A DNA stretch of 64,000 nt from Gymnogyps californianus (lineage: Eukaryota; Chordata; Aves; Accipitriformes; Cathartidae). Position 1 is the first letter of the stretch, and the number at the start of each line of letters is the position of its first letter. The DNA lies in the NCBI RefSeq assembly GCF_018139145.2, contig NC_059475.1:17302937-17366936 (forward strand), read 5' to 3'. Made by a program: the position numbers and the translations under genes. The notes below the pieces were generated by a model. The model worked only from the letters and a program-made list of their open reading frames with translations. It did no database searches and had not been told where the DNA came from. Positions 47,139 through 61,179 of this stretch are shown here, piece after piece.

Positions 47139-50100
47139 AAGCAAGCAACAAAAACTGCTCTTCCAAGCTCAGAATGTGGTAAATTATTAAAACGCTTAGT
47201 TTGGGTGTGTTGCTGGGTAAGGACTCCCACGTACAGACTGGTTAGGTGGTGAGCAGTGCTTGCTAGACTACCCGGTGACTCACCACCGAACACATCGTTA
47301 ATCATAGGTTACAGCATGTCTGACTTCATAGAGTACTGTAGGTGGTGTGAAATAATCTTTGAATGAGTTCAAGCTTTTTCTAGCTTTTATGAGGTTACAA
47401 CGCTTCAGACTCCAAAAGACTCAGCTGGGCAGGAAACTGTTGAAGATTTGCTATAGTAACCTGGGCTGTACTCCTGGCACGTCAGGTCTCTATTCATGGC
47501 GGTGGCTTTGGAGGATCCGCAAGTTTGGCATCGGCTGGAGTTGTTACCTCTCACCGATCGTGATGCACTCGCTTACTCAGAGCTGGCTCAAAGCAACACG
47601 TGGGCAGAGCTGAATTTTGCTGCCCAAGGATGAGGGGTGGGGTCTGGGTAGTTCCTGCAAGGGGAAGGGGTAGGATTTGGCTGGGAAAGGAAGCACAAAG
47701 AGAGCTCTGGTGAGCCAGGACCACTGCCTTTGCTGGCACTAAGGAGACAGGTGGTGACTGCTGCTTTCAAGAGGACCTCTCCCACCTTCCAAAACCAGAC
47801 AGAGATGCCAGATGCTCTGGCTTTCCTCAATGAGCATGCCTTCTCACCACTCTGGCACAGGCAAGTAGACAACAGGACTGTGGATAGACAGTCTGATGCT
47901 GCAGGCAACTACCTATTTTGCCAATGCTTGGAGGTGTCCCAGCACTGGCCCACCAAAGGACTTGAGCTTCTTCCTCTGCCAGTCGCTTTTGCAAGCAGGG
48001 CACTGGCAAGGCTACTGCAATGATCCAAGAGAGCAATCCTTGTGTCATGCAAAAGGAAGTGCTCCCTCCACACCCCACACCCAAAGGCTAACAAGGTAAA
48101 TAGCAAAGTCATTGACTAGCCAAGTCTGACACTTAAATTTCGTCTCTTACCAGGACCGCGTTCACGTGAATGGCATTTTTAAGCTATGTAATCCTGGCAA
48201 AACAAGTTACTTCTTTACCTTGAGGTAACTAACTGTAAATGCAGCATCCTACTAGAGGTACAGCACAGACTGATCTTACCTTGGAACAAGTAGTGGCAGT
48301 CAACACCTCCTGCCTTGAGGTGTTAAAAATCTTGCTGTGCTGCACCAAGGGCTCCAGCGCCTTTTGTCTAGTAAGACCTTTTAATGAAACAGGACACAGT
48401 AGGGCTAATTTTGTAGAGGAAGCAATGTTGGAACGCTAATACTCAAAAGTCACAAATAAAACATTTCACATGTCAGGTGGAAGACTTCCCAGCATCCCAC
48501 CCCAACCTCTTAAGTTGCACAACAGGCCCCTTGAAAACAACCCTTTCTCCAGCAAAGACAGAGCCTGAGGGCTGTGGTGCAGCTGATTTGATTTCATGAA
48601 GAGTTTGACCCCAGAAGGAGGCATCTGCATGAGAAGAATGAGTCACTCCATTTCAATAATGGGTGAAACCATTAATTAAAAGCGCACAGTTTGCTTGCTT
48701 GGGCAGGCTTTGTACGCTCAAATCAGGAGTGGTCTCACTGTTACTATATTTATTGAACTCCCTCAATTAAGTATTTTGTTTCCCTCATCCCATAATGACA
48801 ATGGTTTCTGCATGTTAAATATATTCAGAAAGGAGGTTGTTCTGTGTTTCATATTTGCAAATTGTAGTAGTTTTCTCCCCCTACACAGGTTGTAGGACAA
48901 ACCCTAGTCAAGGAACAGCTAAGAAACTTTGCACTGAATGATGTATTTTCAGCTACTTTGTTTAGCATAGTAGAAAATAATTTATTTGGGTTAAAAAGCT
49001 CATTCAGTATTAACTGAAGTTACTTGCACTTTTTGGAGCAATGAATTGAAAACAGGTTTAATGTACTTCATACCAGTCAAATGCAATGGCAGGGTCTTTT
49101 ACGCATCTGGCATATTTCAATGGATTCCAGCATTGCCAAAGCCCTGAGCAAGAATATCCTTTACCTGCAGACCTGGTGCAGCGGTTGCGTTTCGAGCTCT
49201 GCCTAACACACCTTTGCTCTCAGTTGGAGGTGCTCCCCTTAGGGAGAAAAAGCACTTCGTTCATTCTTCGCACCACGTTTCATCTTGGCCCCACTACTGA
49301 GACCACCTACAGGGATGCCAGTTAGTATCAGCTGCATTATGCTGAACTGGTATTTACAGGAGTGCTTGGTGGGAACCACATCTTAGGCAGCCTCATGAGC
49401 AGCCTCTCCACCCAGCCACACGCTTTCGGCAGAAGCCTGCTCCATTCACCACCAAATGATGGCAACTGCAAGCTACCTGATGGACTCGTACGGAAAATTG
49501 TGAGCAGAGTGTTTAATTTTTAGTTGCGTTTAATTGCAAATTAGCAGCTGGAAACAAGGAGGGGTGAGCAGTGTGTGAGCCACCAGCTGTCTGCAGAGGA
49601 GTTTGGACACCTCCAATTATACATTTCTGTAGCTCCAATGAGTGAAGAAGCGCTGGCCTGCTGCACATTTGGGGTTTGCTGTACCTAGAAGATTTACATT
49701 TCAAGCCATCTGGTGTTGCAAGAGCCGGAGTCCACACACTTCTTTGGCAGGACATGTTAGGGAACACATGTATTTTAGATGCTACAACCAGGTAACTCAA
49801 GGCAGCAACGGGCCATGTTCTTTAGTGGCTGCCAGCAACGATGATTTTAGGCTGGTGCTTGTGATATCCTGGAGCCTTGCAGAAGCTGGCTGCTTTCAGT
49901 GCACCAAAGAGGTCCACATAAACAGACAAACTGGTTGATGAGGAAATTATTTACCTTTTGAGGTGACTAGCGGGCTGTTTTTTCTCTTTTCAGAGCACAA
50001 CAAAAAAGAATTGTGTGTTTTCTTTTCACTTCAATTTTATTTTCAGCAGGGCAAAACTATGAAAACATGGACTTCAAAGTGCTGCCAAGCCTCTTGGATG

Positions 50101-50234
50101 TACATCTGTACAGCAGCAGGGAAATACTGGGATGTCCAAAGTACAAGGATCTCCAGACCTGGGTCCACATCAGTCCTTGTAATAGTCCTTAAAGTTTTCC
50201 TTTCTTACATACAGAGACAGACCTAATGCAGTAG

Positions 50235-50436
50235 CAGCTGAAAAACTCACAATTTATCTTCATAACATCCCTGTGGGTGACGGTGGTGCAAACACCCCAT
50301 ATGTACTCACAGGGAAATGAAGCACAGAAAACCTAAGTGCCCCGGTAAGGTCCCATAAAGATCATGGTGGAAAAAAAGCCTTAAAAATCAGGTCTCTCAC
50401 ATGCAAGTTTAGTGCTCAGATCAGTGGACCACACTT
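50235..50436 (-). repeat. Core-SINE (MIR-like), nearly complete
   Basis: On the + strand it reads in the order typical of a reverse-oriented ancient core-SINE: 'cataacatccctgtggg', 'ggaaatgaagcacagaaaacctaagtgcc', 'ggtaaggtccca' and finally 'agtgctcagatcagtggaccac'. The last part corresponds to the tRNA-derived head ('gtgctctaaccactagacc' in relatives). It is diverged throughout. Confidence 0.55.
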
Positions 50437-50888
50437 TTTCTCTCCTCTTTCTTTTCGCTGGATCCCCCAAAAGCCTTTTCTGCTGCCCCAGCCACAACAC
50501 TGATGCAACAGGAACCCACAACTCACTGTGTCTTGCAGCACCCTGACAACGCTACACCAGCACTGCGTATTACAGCACCATTGATGGGAGAAGCACACAT
50601 ATGTAGATTTTGGAAATGTGTGACATCCCTATTACTGTTTCAAGAATTCTTCCTGAGGAGCCTTGCCATCGTGCACCGATGTCGGCTGGCCCAGCTCCAC
50701 GGGAACCAGATGCCCTAGAAACAGGCTTCGCCCCAGGGACGCATCCTGGAACCCTGACTCAATTAAAGCACAGATTTGAGTCAGTGGAAACTTGTCTGAG
50801 GAAGGACTGAGTAAAAATCACAGGGTCAAAGCAAAGCAAGCCATGCAGATCCTGAGGAATTAGCAAGAAAAGCTGCAATCCTGGCTGC

Positions 50889-50946
50889 ACCGGGGGCATC
50901 ATGGAAAAGGGGTTGGAAAAGATCAACCGGGGGCATCATGGAAAAG
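50889..50946 (+). repeat. 37-bp-spaced direct repeat
   Basis: A 21-base string (ACCGGGGGCATCATGG plus AAAAG) occurs at 50889-50909 and again, identically, at 50926-50946. The intervening sequence also contains GGAAAAGATC. It looks like a recent local tandem duplication. Confidence 0.8.
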
Positions 50947-51744
50947 ATGCAAAGTCAGTAAGAGCTGAAAATGGTTTACAGGATCAGGCCCAACATCAGC
51001 AGTGTAGATACGATGGCTGCCAATCCCCATCAAAATGGCAGCACCCAGTACAAGGAGCCCAGCCATAGAGCAGACTTACAGATTAGCAGCAGGAAAGGAC
51101 TTGAAATTCATTGCTCTTTAGTAAGTTATCAGATAGCAGCAGCCGAGGAAAAAAGATGGTGTGAGTTTAGTACCAATATCTTTACCTTTAATCCCTGCTT
51201 CAGATCAAGGCTTGTAGTTAAACTGGCCTCAGACAAAGGTAATTTTTTTACTAAATGACACTACTTATTGTATTTACAGATATAGCCAACAAACCCTGTA
51301 TTTCAACTACACTAATAATGAGATATCCTAAAAGCAAAACACCATGGGATTTGAAGGCTTTAGGGACGTTCTTTTTGGGTTGCTTTAAGTCCGGTTAATA
51401 TTTGTCTTTAATTTCTTCCACAGACCTATTTCTCCTAAAATCGAAACATGACTGAGAGAAGAGAGTACTGAAAGATCACTAAACATGTGGAAAAAATTAT
51501 CCCAGAGGGAATATGAAAGCCATCTGCATGAGACTCTGTGCTCATCCCGCAGACACAAACAGTGAGAGATTGATGCTCTGGTGGCGAACACAAATAAAGT
51601 GGCGAACCCTCGTCTTGGCTGGCATCAAAAGAAACCGCACATCCAGCCGTCCAGAGAGCTTGTTTAGCTAAAAGCATATTAGCCCCTAGGCTAGCCAAGA
51701 CTTTATTGGTTGGAAAATCCCAATCATGAGTGCTAGCTGCAAGT

Positions 51745-52049
51745 GGGAAAAGAAAAGGAAAGAAGAGAAAAAGAGAAAAAGAGAAAAAGATAAAAGAAAA
51801 AAAGAAAAAAAAAAGAGAAAAGAAAAAAGAGAAAAGAAAAAAGAGAAAAGAAAAAAAGAGAAAAGAAAAAAGAGAAAAGAAAAAAGAAAAAAGGAAAAAG
51901 AAAAAAGGAAAAGAAAAAAGGAAAAAGAAAAAGGAAAAAGGAAAAAGGAAAAAGGAAAAAGGAAAAAAGGAAAAAAGGAAAAAAGGAAAAAAAAAAAAAA
52001 AAAAAAGGAAAAAAGGAAAAAAGGAAAAAAGGAAAAAAGGAAAAAAGAA
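51745..52049 (+). repeat. Long purine (A/G) tract with evolving unit length
   Basis: The + strand has only A and G from 51792 to 52049 (258 bases), and with a single T at 51791 the tract extends left to 51745. The left part is made of about 14-base AGAGAAAAGAAAAA units. The middle changes to 6-7-base GGAAAAA units and the right to 8-base GGAAAAAA units, with one run of about 20 A. It opens long Lys/Glu/Arg-only frames that are not genes. Confidence 0.95.
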
Positions 52050-53951
52050 CTAAGAACTAAGAAATGGGGAAAGATCAGGCAGGACAAGCCTGAACATGTT
52101 CAGTTTGTCCTTCCTACGTTACAATTATATCCTCATTCCTCAGAGCAAAAGGCAGTTCAAAGAGACAATAAACCCCTTTTTAGTCTTATGCTTTGCAGGA
52201 ACGTCACTGAAACGGAACTGAAGTGGTTCCCAGAGATAAGGCGACAAAAGAAATTAAACCCTTCCCTACAGCTACCCTTCAGTAAAATATCAGCAGAGAA
52301 ACAGAGGCACTGCTTCAGACATAGCTATGGCATTCATCTGAGGAAATAGGATTTACCTTAGTGATTTCAAACAGTTTAATTTAGTATACTGCTCCTCAAA
52401 CTCTGCAGCTGCTTCCTTCCTTTGCATTGCAGGAATATTAGCCTCTAAGGCTCATACTAACTTCATTTTATGGGATGGATAGTATTTTATTGTCAGGAAA
52501 TGTGATTCCCTTTTGGGGTACAACTTAATAAATGCTTCAGTTTAGGTTCCAAGAAATTTGGGCTGAAGCACTGTAGACCATAGGATGGTTTTGGAGCAGG
52601 CAAAGAGTGAGGGACCAGTTAAAGCAGCCACCAAACAGGGGGTTTCCACCAGTTTTCTTTAACCCCCTCATTTGGGCACAAAAAACGTAGGCCAATGGAG
52701 GGTCAGCTTAGCATGACAAAGAAAAGAAATAGAGCTGAAAGGCAGGGCAGGAAGCATGCTGGGGATGGACCTGGGAGGTCTCCGAGGGCGCACCCACCCC
52801 ATCCTGTCTCCCTCCCAAACCAAATGAAGCAAAACCGAAGGCGCAGGTCATAACGATGCCACAGGGAGCAATTAAATTGCAAGGGGAATATAATTGGATT
52901 TGCAACTAAAACCATGAGACACTAAACAGCCCTAGACAGTGAAATATTTGACAGCTGCAATCCTAGACATGGATGGGACGCACAGAAATAAAAGGCTCCA
53001 TCACCACCCAGAAACCATCAAGCACTTATGTTGAAAGGTTACTATAAAGTGAAACAACAGCTTATTTTTAAAATTAATTTTTAAGCTACTTCACCAAGAC
53101 TTTTATAGAGTATGGAAATCACCCTGCTCATCACCCCAGCTCTGGGGTCTCACTGCCGACGTACATTCGTGTAACAGTAACAAACTTCAACCCAGCGCAG
53201 GACAGACACCTTTTCTAACCATAACCGGGCTGCATGAGAACTTAATTACCCAACTGGAAAGCCGTAAATACTTCAGACTGACTCAGTTCGGGTGCACTGG
53301 ATTTTTTTCCTGCCTTTCACTGCATCAGGGAATTTCTTTCCACCCTACAAGCCCTTAGGAAAGGGCCACATGGCTGAAGGAGTCAGCGGTCATGAATAAT
53401 CAGGGAGGGACTTTTCCAGAACAAGGCAGTAATGTGAAAAAGTCTTTCTTCTGGGGTGACATTTGCATGACCGAGGGATGACATAACTCTGCAAACAAAA
53501 AAGGCTTTATACCCCCATAGCGGCTTTCGAAACCTCTCCGCGCTGTCTTGGTCCTTCCCTTCTGTGTAGAAGCATCGCATTTTGGGGCCAGGAATTTAAG
53601 CCCCATCTGCACTAGGTCAATTGCTGTCTCTGCAGCCATGGCTTTATCTCATTCCTTCTGGCTAACGCAATCCTATGACCCACGTTAACGATGCTATTTT
53701 ACAGGGCACAACATTTCATTGTAGGACTGAAGGGATTTATTTCTGCTCTGGTATGAGGGTATAAGAGCCAAGCAGAGCCTAAGGTGACAAACCTGTTTGC
53801 ATGGGAGATCAATTAACGTCCAGCTGGAGCCACCTCTGAGAGGCAAGGCCAGTGCCTGGACACCAGCTTGGAGTAACGGAGCAGAAAGAAAAGGTACAAA
53901 TGGTATTGCCAAAGAGTGAAAAAGCAGCAGCATGCCAAGACACCCCCCTCC

Positions 53952-53971
53952 AAAAAAAAAAAAAAAAAAAA
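53952..53971 (+). repeat. Poly-A run (20 A)
   Basis: Twenty consecutive A residues follow a short C-rich stretch. No recognisable retroposon precedes it. Confidence 0.8.
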
Positions 53972-55784
53972 TCAAGCCCCTGTTAGACACTTGGGAGCTG
54001 CTGAAAGAGCCAAATTGAAAAGGAGCTGCTGAAGTGCAGCCCAGAGGAGCTGCGTGCCAGGACGCATCCTTGCGAAGGCAGCCCAAGCACTGCGGGTACC
54101 GCCGGGGCACTGAACCAGTGCTGGAAACCCAGCCAGGGTGTAAAAACGCAGCGCAGATGCTCAGACTGGGGCAGAACTAATGTTTCACTTCAGGCATGGG
54201 CTGTTTGCCAGATGTGGACCTCTGCTGAGAGTTAACCAAAATGCATTTGAAACTCTGGACAAAACCCTTTATTTTGCAGGTCATTTGCTTTTAAGGAGAG
54301 GGCTGAGCAGTGATCTAAGGAGTCAGAATCAGACAGTTCAGACCCCCGCAGAAAAGTGTCCAGGGACTTTCGGAGCAGTGAAGCAGGCGCTACAGGAACG
54401 ATGGATGCTGGACCAAGCCCAGCCTCCCAAGCCTAAGGGGATTTGCTCACGCTGCCGGGAGCGAGGAAACTGTTTCTCACCAGCATAGGAAGTCAAGCGC
54501 TTGGCAACAAGGGAGGCAGCTCTCCCACAACTCCGGTTACGCAAACAACTGCCTTCTGCTGGGTTTCAACATGCTTCACTGCTCCAAAAATAATTTCCTG
54601 CTTGATTTGATACCATTAGCAGGAGCACGGAGCACAGCACAAACGGTCATGCCGCTTCATGCTGGATCCAGCTAGTCACTAATTTCTAGCAAAAGCCCCG
54701 ATTTCTTTTTTTGGCAGAGGGGCACGATTACGCAGGAGGAAAAGGTAAGCAAGGTGATAGCATAAGCCCTCTCCTCTTCCTCTGCAAAGGGTTTTGATGC
54801 AAGCCTGGACGAAAGTACCTGCCACCTTTGTGCTTCCGGGCCTCTTTCCAGGGCTGAGATTTCCCAGCCCTTACAGCTCGTAACACTTATGGCATATAAT
54901 CAACACTCAGCAGCCAAGCAGGAATCAACACCAACATAAAGTTCAACAACGAAGTCACTGCTTGCTGGGCAATTAGGAGCTGTGCTGGTCCCAGACAGAG
55001 TTGCTGGAGTTCCCCCACAGCATGAGCACCTGAAAGCTAATATCACGCCTTCTTTCATTCCCCACTGGATGACTTTGTGTCCCCTTTGGGGGCTTGTTGG
55101 AGTAATCACAGTCCAGCCCAGTGCTTTGGGAACAGCAGCACTTTCCATTATTTGCTGGACTAGAATTTGGATAGCAAATTTTGCCCTAAGGTGCATCTGA
55201 TTTCCTGTTCCTTACTCCCAGCCCAGGCATCTGCATGCCCCTTCCCAAGGGCCTGCCTTGGGGGGGACTCCTCCAGGGCCTTCACCAACAGAGCTTTGGA
55301 AACCTCAAGTAGTACAGAAAGTTAAAGATGCCAAGGCCCAGCACATCAGCATCACAATCCATAGCCTGTGGATCACCAACAGCACAGTACACCAACCCTC
55401 CCAACTCATGGCCTTACACAGAGGTTAGCTGGTATCTTCCACATGAAGTTCAAGTAATGTTCAGCAAAGAAATGAAACAGCAAAGTAAAACTCAATGTCA
55501 CCCAGTAAAACAATGGCTGAAAAGTGGGATTCAGAAGCTGATGGCATGTCCACAAAATCAGTGTATTTTAAGGCAGTACAGTGCACACTGGTGTGAAGGG
55601 GGACTCCCCAGCAGAGTCTGAAGGTCTGTTTAAGAATCTGAGGAAGCTCTGTGGGGTTTTCCAATACTACTCGACTCAGAAGCAGAAATCCTTGACAGCA
55701 TCAGCCAAGTGATTTTGTGCTGCCTTTTCTTCCTCTTATACCTCAAAATCAAAGCTGTGCAATGGCACTTGTTTATGCTTACAC

Positions 55785-55850
55785 ATTTTAAGCCCAAAGT
55801 GACCATGAGGGACCATTTTATCTGATCCGCACCACACAAGCCTTACCAAC
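55785..55850 (+). repeat. Fragment of an old amniote interspersed repeat
   Basis: The string 'gagggaccattttatctgatccgcacca' resembles a dispersed sequence known from reptiles ('agggaccattgtgatcatctagtctgacctcc'). It is short and diverged. The family is not named here. Confidence 0.35.
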
Positions 55851-58800
55851 CTTTTCTTTCCACAGTCATTCTTTGAGCCACACAACGGCTTATGAAGGAT
55901 GCCCCTCAGCCATGACTAGAAGAGTATAAGGGGTGATGAACTCACCACTGCTTTTGGGGAGCTTGGACAGAAACTAACCTCGGAAGGTAAAGCCATGAAA
56001 AGAGAGGAAAGGTCCCATCAGCAGTCCTGCACAGGACATAACTCCAGGGTGACACCCCCAGCTTTCTTACATGAGGCAAAATATGCATCTGAGCTGACCC
56101 ACATGCCAGGTGGGGCCCCTCCTGTCACCGTCACAATAAAAGGGAATAACCCTGCCAAGAAAGTGGCTCCTTAGCTGCTGGAGGACCTGAGCTGGGCAGG
56201 AGGACAGGACTGGTGGGAAGAGTGTGCAAGCTGGTTTCCATGCTCAACTGACCCATGTCTGCAGCTGCTGCTGCTCCCACAGCCCGCGGGAGTGCAGATA
56301 AGCAGCAGTTCAGCTTTTCCAGACATAGCACAATTCCTGTTTACAGCCTCTGGGCTAGACTTTTCAAAAGAAGGAGCTAGGTGTCTATTCTTGCAGGAAA
56401 CCAGGTGTGTAAACAGTTCAATTAATATACCCAGCAAACTGTGCTCTAGCGCAGCAAAAAGGGCTAGTGGAGACAAGCCAAGAGCACAGGAGCCGAGGAA
56501 GGAAAATACTTTTAAAGAATATGCCTAATTAGAGATGGGTCTGGGCCAAAAGTTTGTATTTGAACACCTGGAATAGCCCTGGGGAGCAGAATTGTAACCT
56601 GAACCCAGATCCACATTTTGTAACTCGCTCCTCTCCCAAATGAACTAAAACCCAGCCCCAGACCCAACCATCACACAGTCTGAGCTGCAGGTCTCCAACA
56701 GCCAAAGCCTGGAGATCTGGCTTTTCACTCTCAACTGGGTTTTGGCCGAGCCATTATGCTCGGCTGCTGGTGCCCTCTGTTCCTCTCTCCCCACACCACC
56801 CAGTGCCCCGCCATGGGCCCACTCTGCCCCACTCGAGAGCTCGCTGTTGCTGCTCAGCAGCATGCCCCTGAATCACTGACTCAAGGTGGAGATGCCCATT
56901 TGGTGTCTGACGGCACTTCACCATTTGCTCCAGCAGCCATGGCATCCCCGGCACTCTGACCAAGCCCTACTTTTCACTGCACTGCTTTCTCCCTGCCTTC
57001 ACAGGCTACAGCTGCAGCTCCTGGCAAAAGCAAGAAGCCTGCCCCAACACAAAGCCAAGTGGCTCCGCTCATGCCTGCAAGCCAAATATTGACAGTGACC
57101 CTCAGTTTTGTGCCAAAGCCGCAGAGTCAGGGCTTGTTTTCAAGGGCACAACCTCCATGGTGGGGAAAGCCCCCCGTGCCCTTTATGAGTCCTTGCAGAA
57201 GTGGCAGACTCCCTTTTCTCCCTTACGGCTCAGTTCTCTAGGACAGAAAACTAAACTTCACCCACACCTTACCGTCTCTTTTGAATGTAGATTTTCTTTA
57301 TAGCAGAATCACATTTGGCAAAGAAAGGTCAGCCCCATCCCCATAAAACCGCCCTGTCACAGGCGCGTCATGCATTTCAGACAGCTTGCAAGGCTGACTA
57401 AACATTTACTTTTGGATGGCTCATTTCCAAAGTCCAGAAATAGATCCTTGTCCACAATAAAAGAGTGCCCGGGTGTGCCATCAGATGGCTTCATTGCCCC
57501 GTTACAGCATGCCATTTGCATTCCTGCACTTTCCCCCTCACGGGGTGCTGCTGCTGCCCAGTGCCGAGCTCGCTGCCGTGTCCCCCTCTCAGAGCAGACC
57601 TGCAGATAGGTGAGGCCTTATCTCCTAGTTGGATTATTCTTGGTAGGTATTTGGCAGTCGTTTTAGCATCATCTGACCTTGGGTCCTGTTAGGCTGAGGT
57701 AGGTGACTAATGGATGTGGCTTTTGATTGCTTTGCCTTTCCCGGTGGGCACCCGGCCTCTCACAAGCACAGAATGGGATGAATTGGCACAGCTGGAGAAG
57801 GGCAAATGGGATTTGCCTACACTGGATGCTGTAATAGTCAAGGCAGTGTTTGTGTTTTGGAAACGTTTTGAACAATTTAGCTCCACTGCTATTCAGAGCA
57901 GCTTTGTGCCCTGGATGTACTTTTCTAGCTATTGCAAATTCTTCCCTGCCACAGCTGAACCTCCATCCCCAAGAAATAAAACAATTTAAAAAAAAAAAAT
58001 CAGACTTTAAACAAATGCACAGGAAAAACTTTATGAATCCTTCAAGGGCCAAGAGACTCCATCTGAAAAGTGGAGTCTGGGAGCCACACAGCACTCAGGC
58101 AAAATCAAAACGATGCAACTTTTGGTGGGGTGGACAGATTACAATCAGGCAATTACACATCCCAGACAGTGTAATCACATGCAACGAGAACACGTGCGGG
58201 TGTAGTGTGAGGTGTGAGCCTGGTGTCACCAACCACAGGCTCTTCCAGTTACCCTAAAGGAGTTTTTCAACAAATGGTTTCAAAATTTCTTTTCTAAACA
58301 TCAGTAGGCCCATCTAGAAGTAGGTCTCTTTCTGCCATGAAAAGTAATTCCTGGAAGACTGGGAAACATCGAGGACTACACTGGAAAACATCAGCCAGAA
58401 GAACTGACCCATCATCTTTCTCATATCCAACTGTGTCTGGACAGTTGGAAAGGGGAGGGAAAGAAACCCATCACACACAATACAGATAATCTGTTATACA
58501 GCTTTATATCAGGAAAGAGCCTTTCTAAGCTTCTGTAGGAAGTAAGCTTAAACATCTGATGCATGAGCATCCTCAGCTTTAATAACCATTACTGTCTTTC
58601 ATCCCCCCTTTTTTTAAAGTCTGAGAACAGCATTTAAGACTCTGGCGTCCTGTAAGCATTGCTCAGATGCTCCCCAGATGGCTTTTCCCAGGGGATTTCT
58701 AATTATTTGGGTTTTTTAAAGAAATATCCTGCAGGAATCTTTTAGATTTCTGGAGGTTTCCTTCTTCCTTTACAAATTTCTTTACCCAGAGCTTGATTTA

Positions 58801-60555
58801 AAACCAAACTCAAAGGAAACACTTCCAATTACTTCAATTTGTCTCAGATCACATACCCTGGGGTAAGAGAGAAACGAACCAAATCCCATAAAAATAAAGA
58901 TGGTGCAGATTTCAAAAGGATTCACAGTGAAGTTTTGTAAAGAAGTAATTAGTCCAAAAGTTTCAGCCTAGAATATCACGGAATAAAGGAGCATTTAGTG
59001 AGACTGAGAAAGTTAATACTGCATACAGACCACAAAGGATTAGATGTACAATCCCCTCTCCACCAAGAAAAATAAATTAAAATCGAAGCAACAATTGCTG
59101 TAATAACAAATAAACAAGAAAACCTCAGATGCTTAAAAATATTCAAAGTTTTCAGATGCTGAACTACCTTAAATGGACCAGATTTCCAAGAGTGCTAAAT
59201 TCCTATCCTCTGAAAATCCATATTAGACATCCCCAAGTGGGAGACTGAAAGAAAATCACAGTCATTTCTGGAAAGCCTGATTGCTGTGCTTCTGCTTTGG
59301 AGGGCAGTTGGAGAGCAGAGCAGAGCCCCTTATGCATTTGTAAAGCAAAGCAAATTATTCTAATGAACATATACGGTCTGTGTCTCTCCCAGGCCATCCA
59401 AGCCACCTCCCAAGCAATAGTTAATTACAATGAGACATGCTGCTACTCCTCCAAAGCTGCTGTGCTGTATCCCCCAAAATGGCATACAACCCTACAGGGC
59501 GTGTTGCCCTGCCTCCTGTAAACGCTGGCTGGGCAAACTGGGAGCGCTTCTGCATGTGCTATGACACAGACCCTCTGCTGGCTCAACACACAGTGCTACG
59601 CCCTATGCACTGATAGACCCTCACCATGGTGTCCAGCCTCTCAGATCACACCATTAGCATTGCTGCCCTCTTGGATCAGCATCTCTGCTTGCCAGCGGTG
59701 CTTAAGGACATTTGCTGCACCACTTGGCACAGCACAGGGCTCAGTCCCAGCAGTCAGGAGCTTGCAATCTGAATGCTACAGAGAACATTTCTGATGCTGG
59801 AAACACCTTCTCCCTTGGCTGTGACAACCCATGATTTGTCAGGTTGAAGAGACAAGCCCCAACAAGCGCTAGGGTTAGCCTGGAGATGGCCATTCAGAAA
59901 CTCCTTTGCCCTCTGGCTGCTTTCACTGCCGGCATGCTTCACATACCTTTGGCTCTGGAAGGCTGGTGGAGTGGCTGTGAGCAGGGTTTCACAAAGAGAC
60001 TGCAAGGAAACGCAAACCCTGGGTGGGGACACAGAAGGCGTTGTAGTTCATGCAAAGGTCACACCCTTTTTATTTCCCTCTGAGCACCCCATCCAAGCAG
60101 CCTGGCCTTCACCCAGGGCCATGGTGAACCGGCACCCCGTGACATCTCCCCATCCACCCAGCAGCCTCCAGCTTGTCCCATCAATCCGGCAGCAATGGGC
60201 AAGAGAAGCACCAGGAAGGGATTAATACCCAACTCCAAACTTCTCCAAAATGGCTGCTGTTCCACCCATCCTTTACAGCAGCCATATTTCAGGCAGGAGG
60301 AAAACAGGGAGAACACTAGCAGTGGATGTGCTGTCCCCTTTCTTCCCCCGTGGCAAATGAAGGTCCATTTTGGAAATACTACTTCCTTGCAGTCCAATCC
60401 CCTTGATGCCCCAATCTTACTGCCCCAGATGGCCCAATACATCTAAAAGCACTAACTGTTTCTCCTGCACAACTTCACTCCTCAGCTCCTCAAGTCCTAA
60501 CTCCTCCCAGTCCACCCTTCAAATGCCAAATCCACACATTTCCGTTCATCCCGAC

Positions 60556-60578
60556 CTTCCCTCCCTCCCTCCCTCCCT
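60556..60578 (+). repeat. (CCCT)n microsatellite
   Basis: About five consecutive CCCT units in a pyrimidine-rich surrounding. Confidence 0.8.
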
Positions 60579-61179
60579 TGTCTGATAGTCCTTCCCACAC
60601 AAGCACCACATCCTTCCTGCATCAACCTCACCACAAGGCTGGATTTGTTCACTGAAGCAGATCAGAATGAAACATAAGCATGACCCTTTGAATCTAAAGG
60701 ATTAGGAGATGTAAAGGAGAGAGCTGTCCATATGAACACGCGCAGGCATGAACGGAGGAAGGTTGTGCCACCCCACGTTGCCCTCCAGGTCCCTCTGCTA
60801 GCTCTTACTGGCCTCAGCTCTGCAGCCCTGCGCTTCAGCCCCCAGCCTCTGGGACTCCGCCACCACTGAGATATATGGCTGGCTAAGCTCATTTTTTTCT
60901 GCTGCTTTTCTGAAACATCAAAAGGCTGGCACTTGCTTTTGATAAACAATTAAAAAAAAAGAAACAAGCCCAAAAAATGGGATGGTAGCTGGGCTCACAA
61001 AGATTCTGCCTGCCCAGGACACCAGGGGATGAAGAAGAGGATACATCCAGGAAAAACTGGATGCATTCCCCCAAGGTAGTAGATATTTGCATAGGCATAC
61101 CTTGTGATAGAGAGAGTCTGCATCCCAAAGGCTGTATAATCTAAATAGCAATATTGTAAATGTATTGGGAGAGGGAAGG

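Noticed and set aside
51726..52349. 207-residue + frame and 133-residue - frame over the purine tract
   Set aside because: They are translations of simple repeats (Lys/Glu/Arg or Phe/Leu/Ser only) and not genes.
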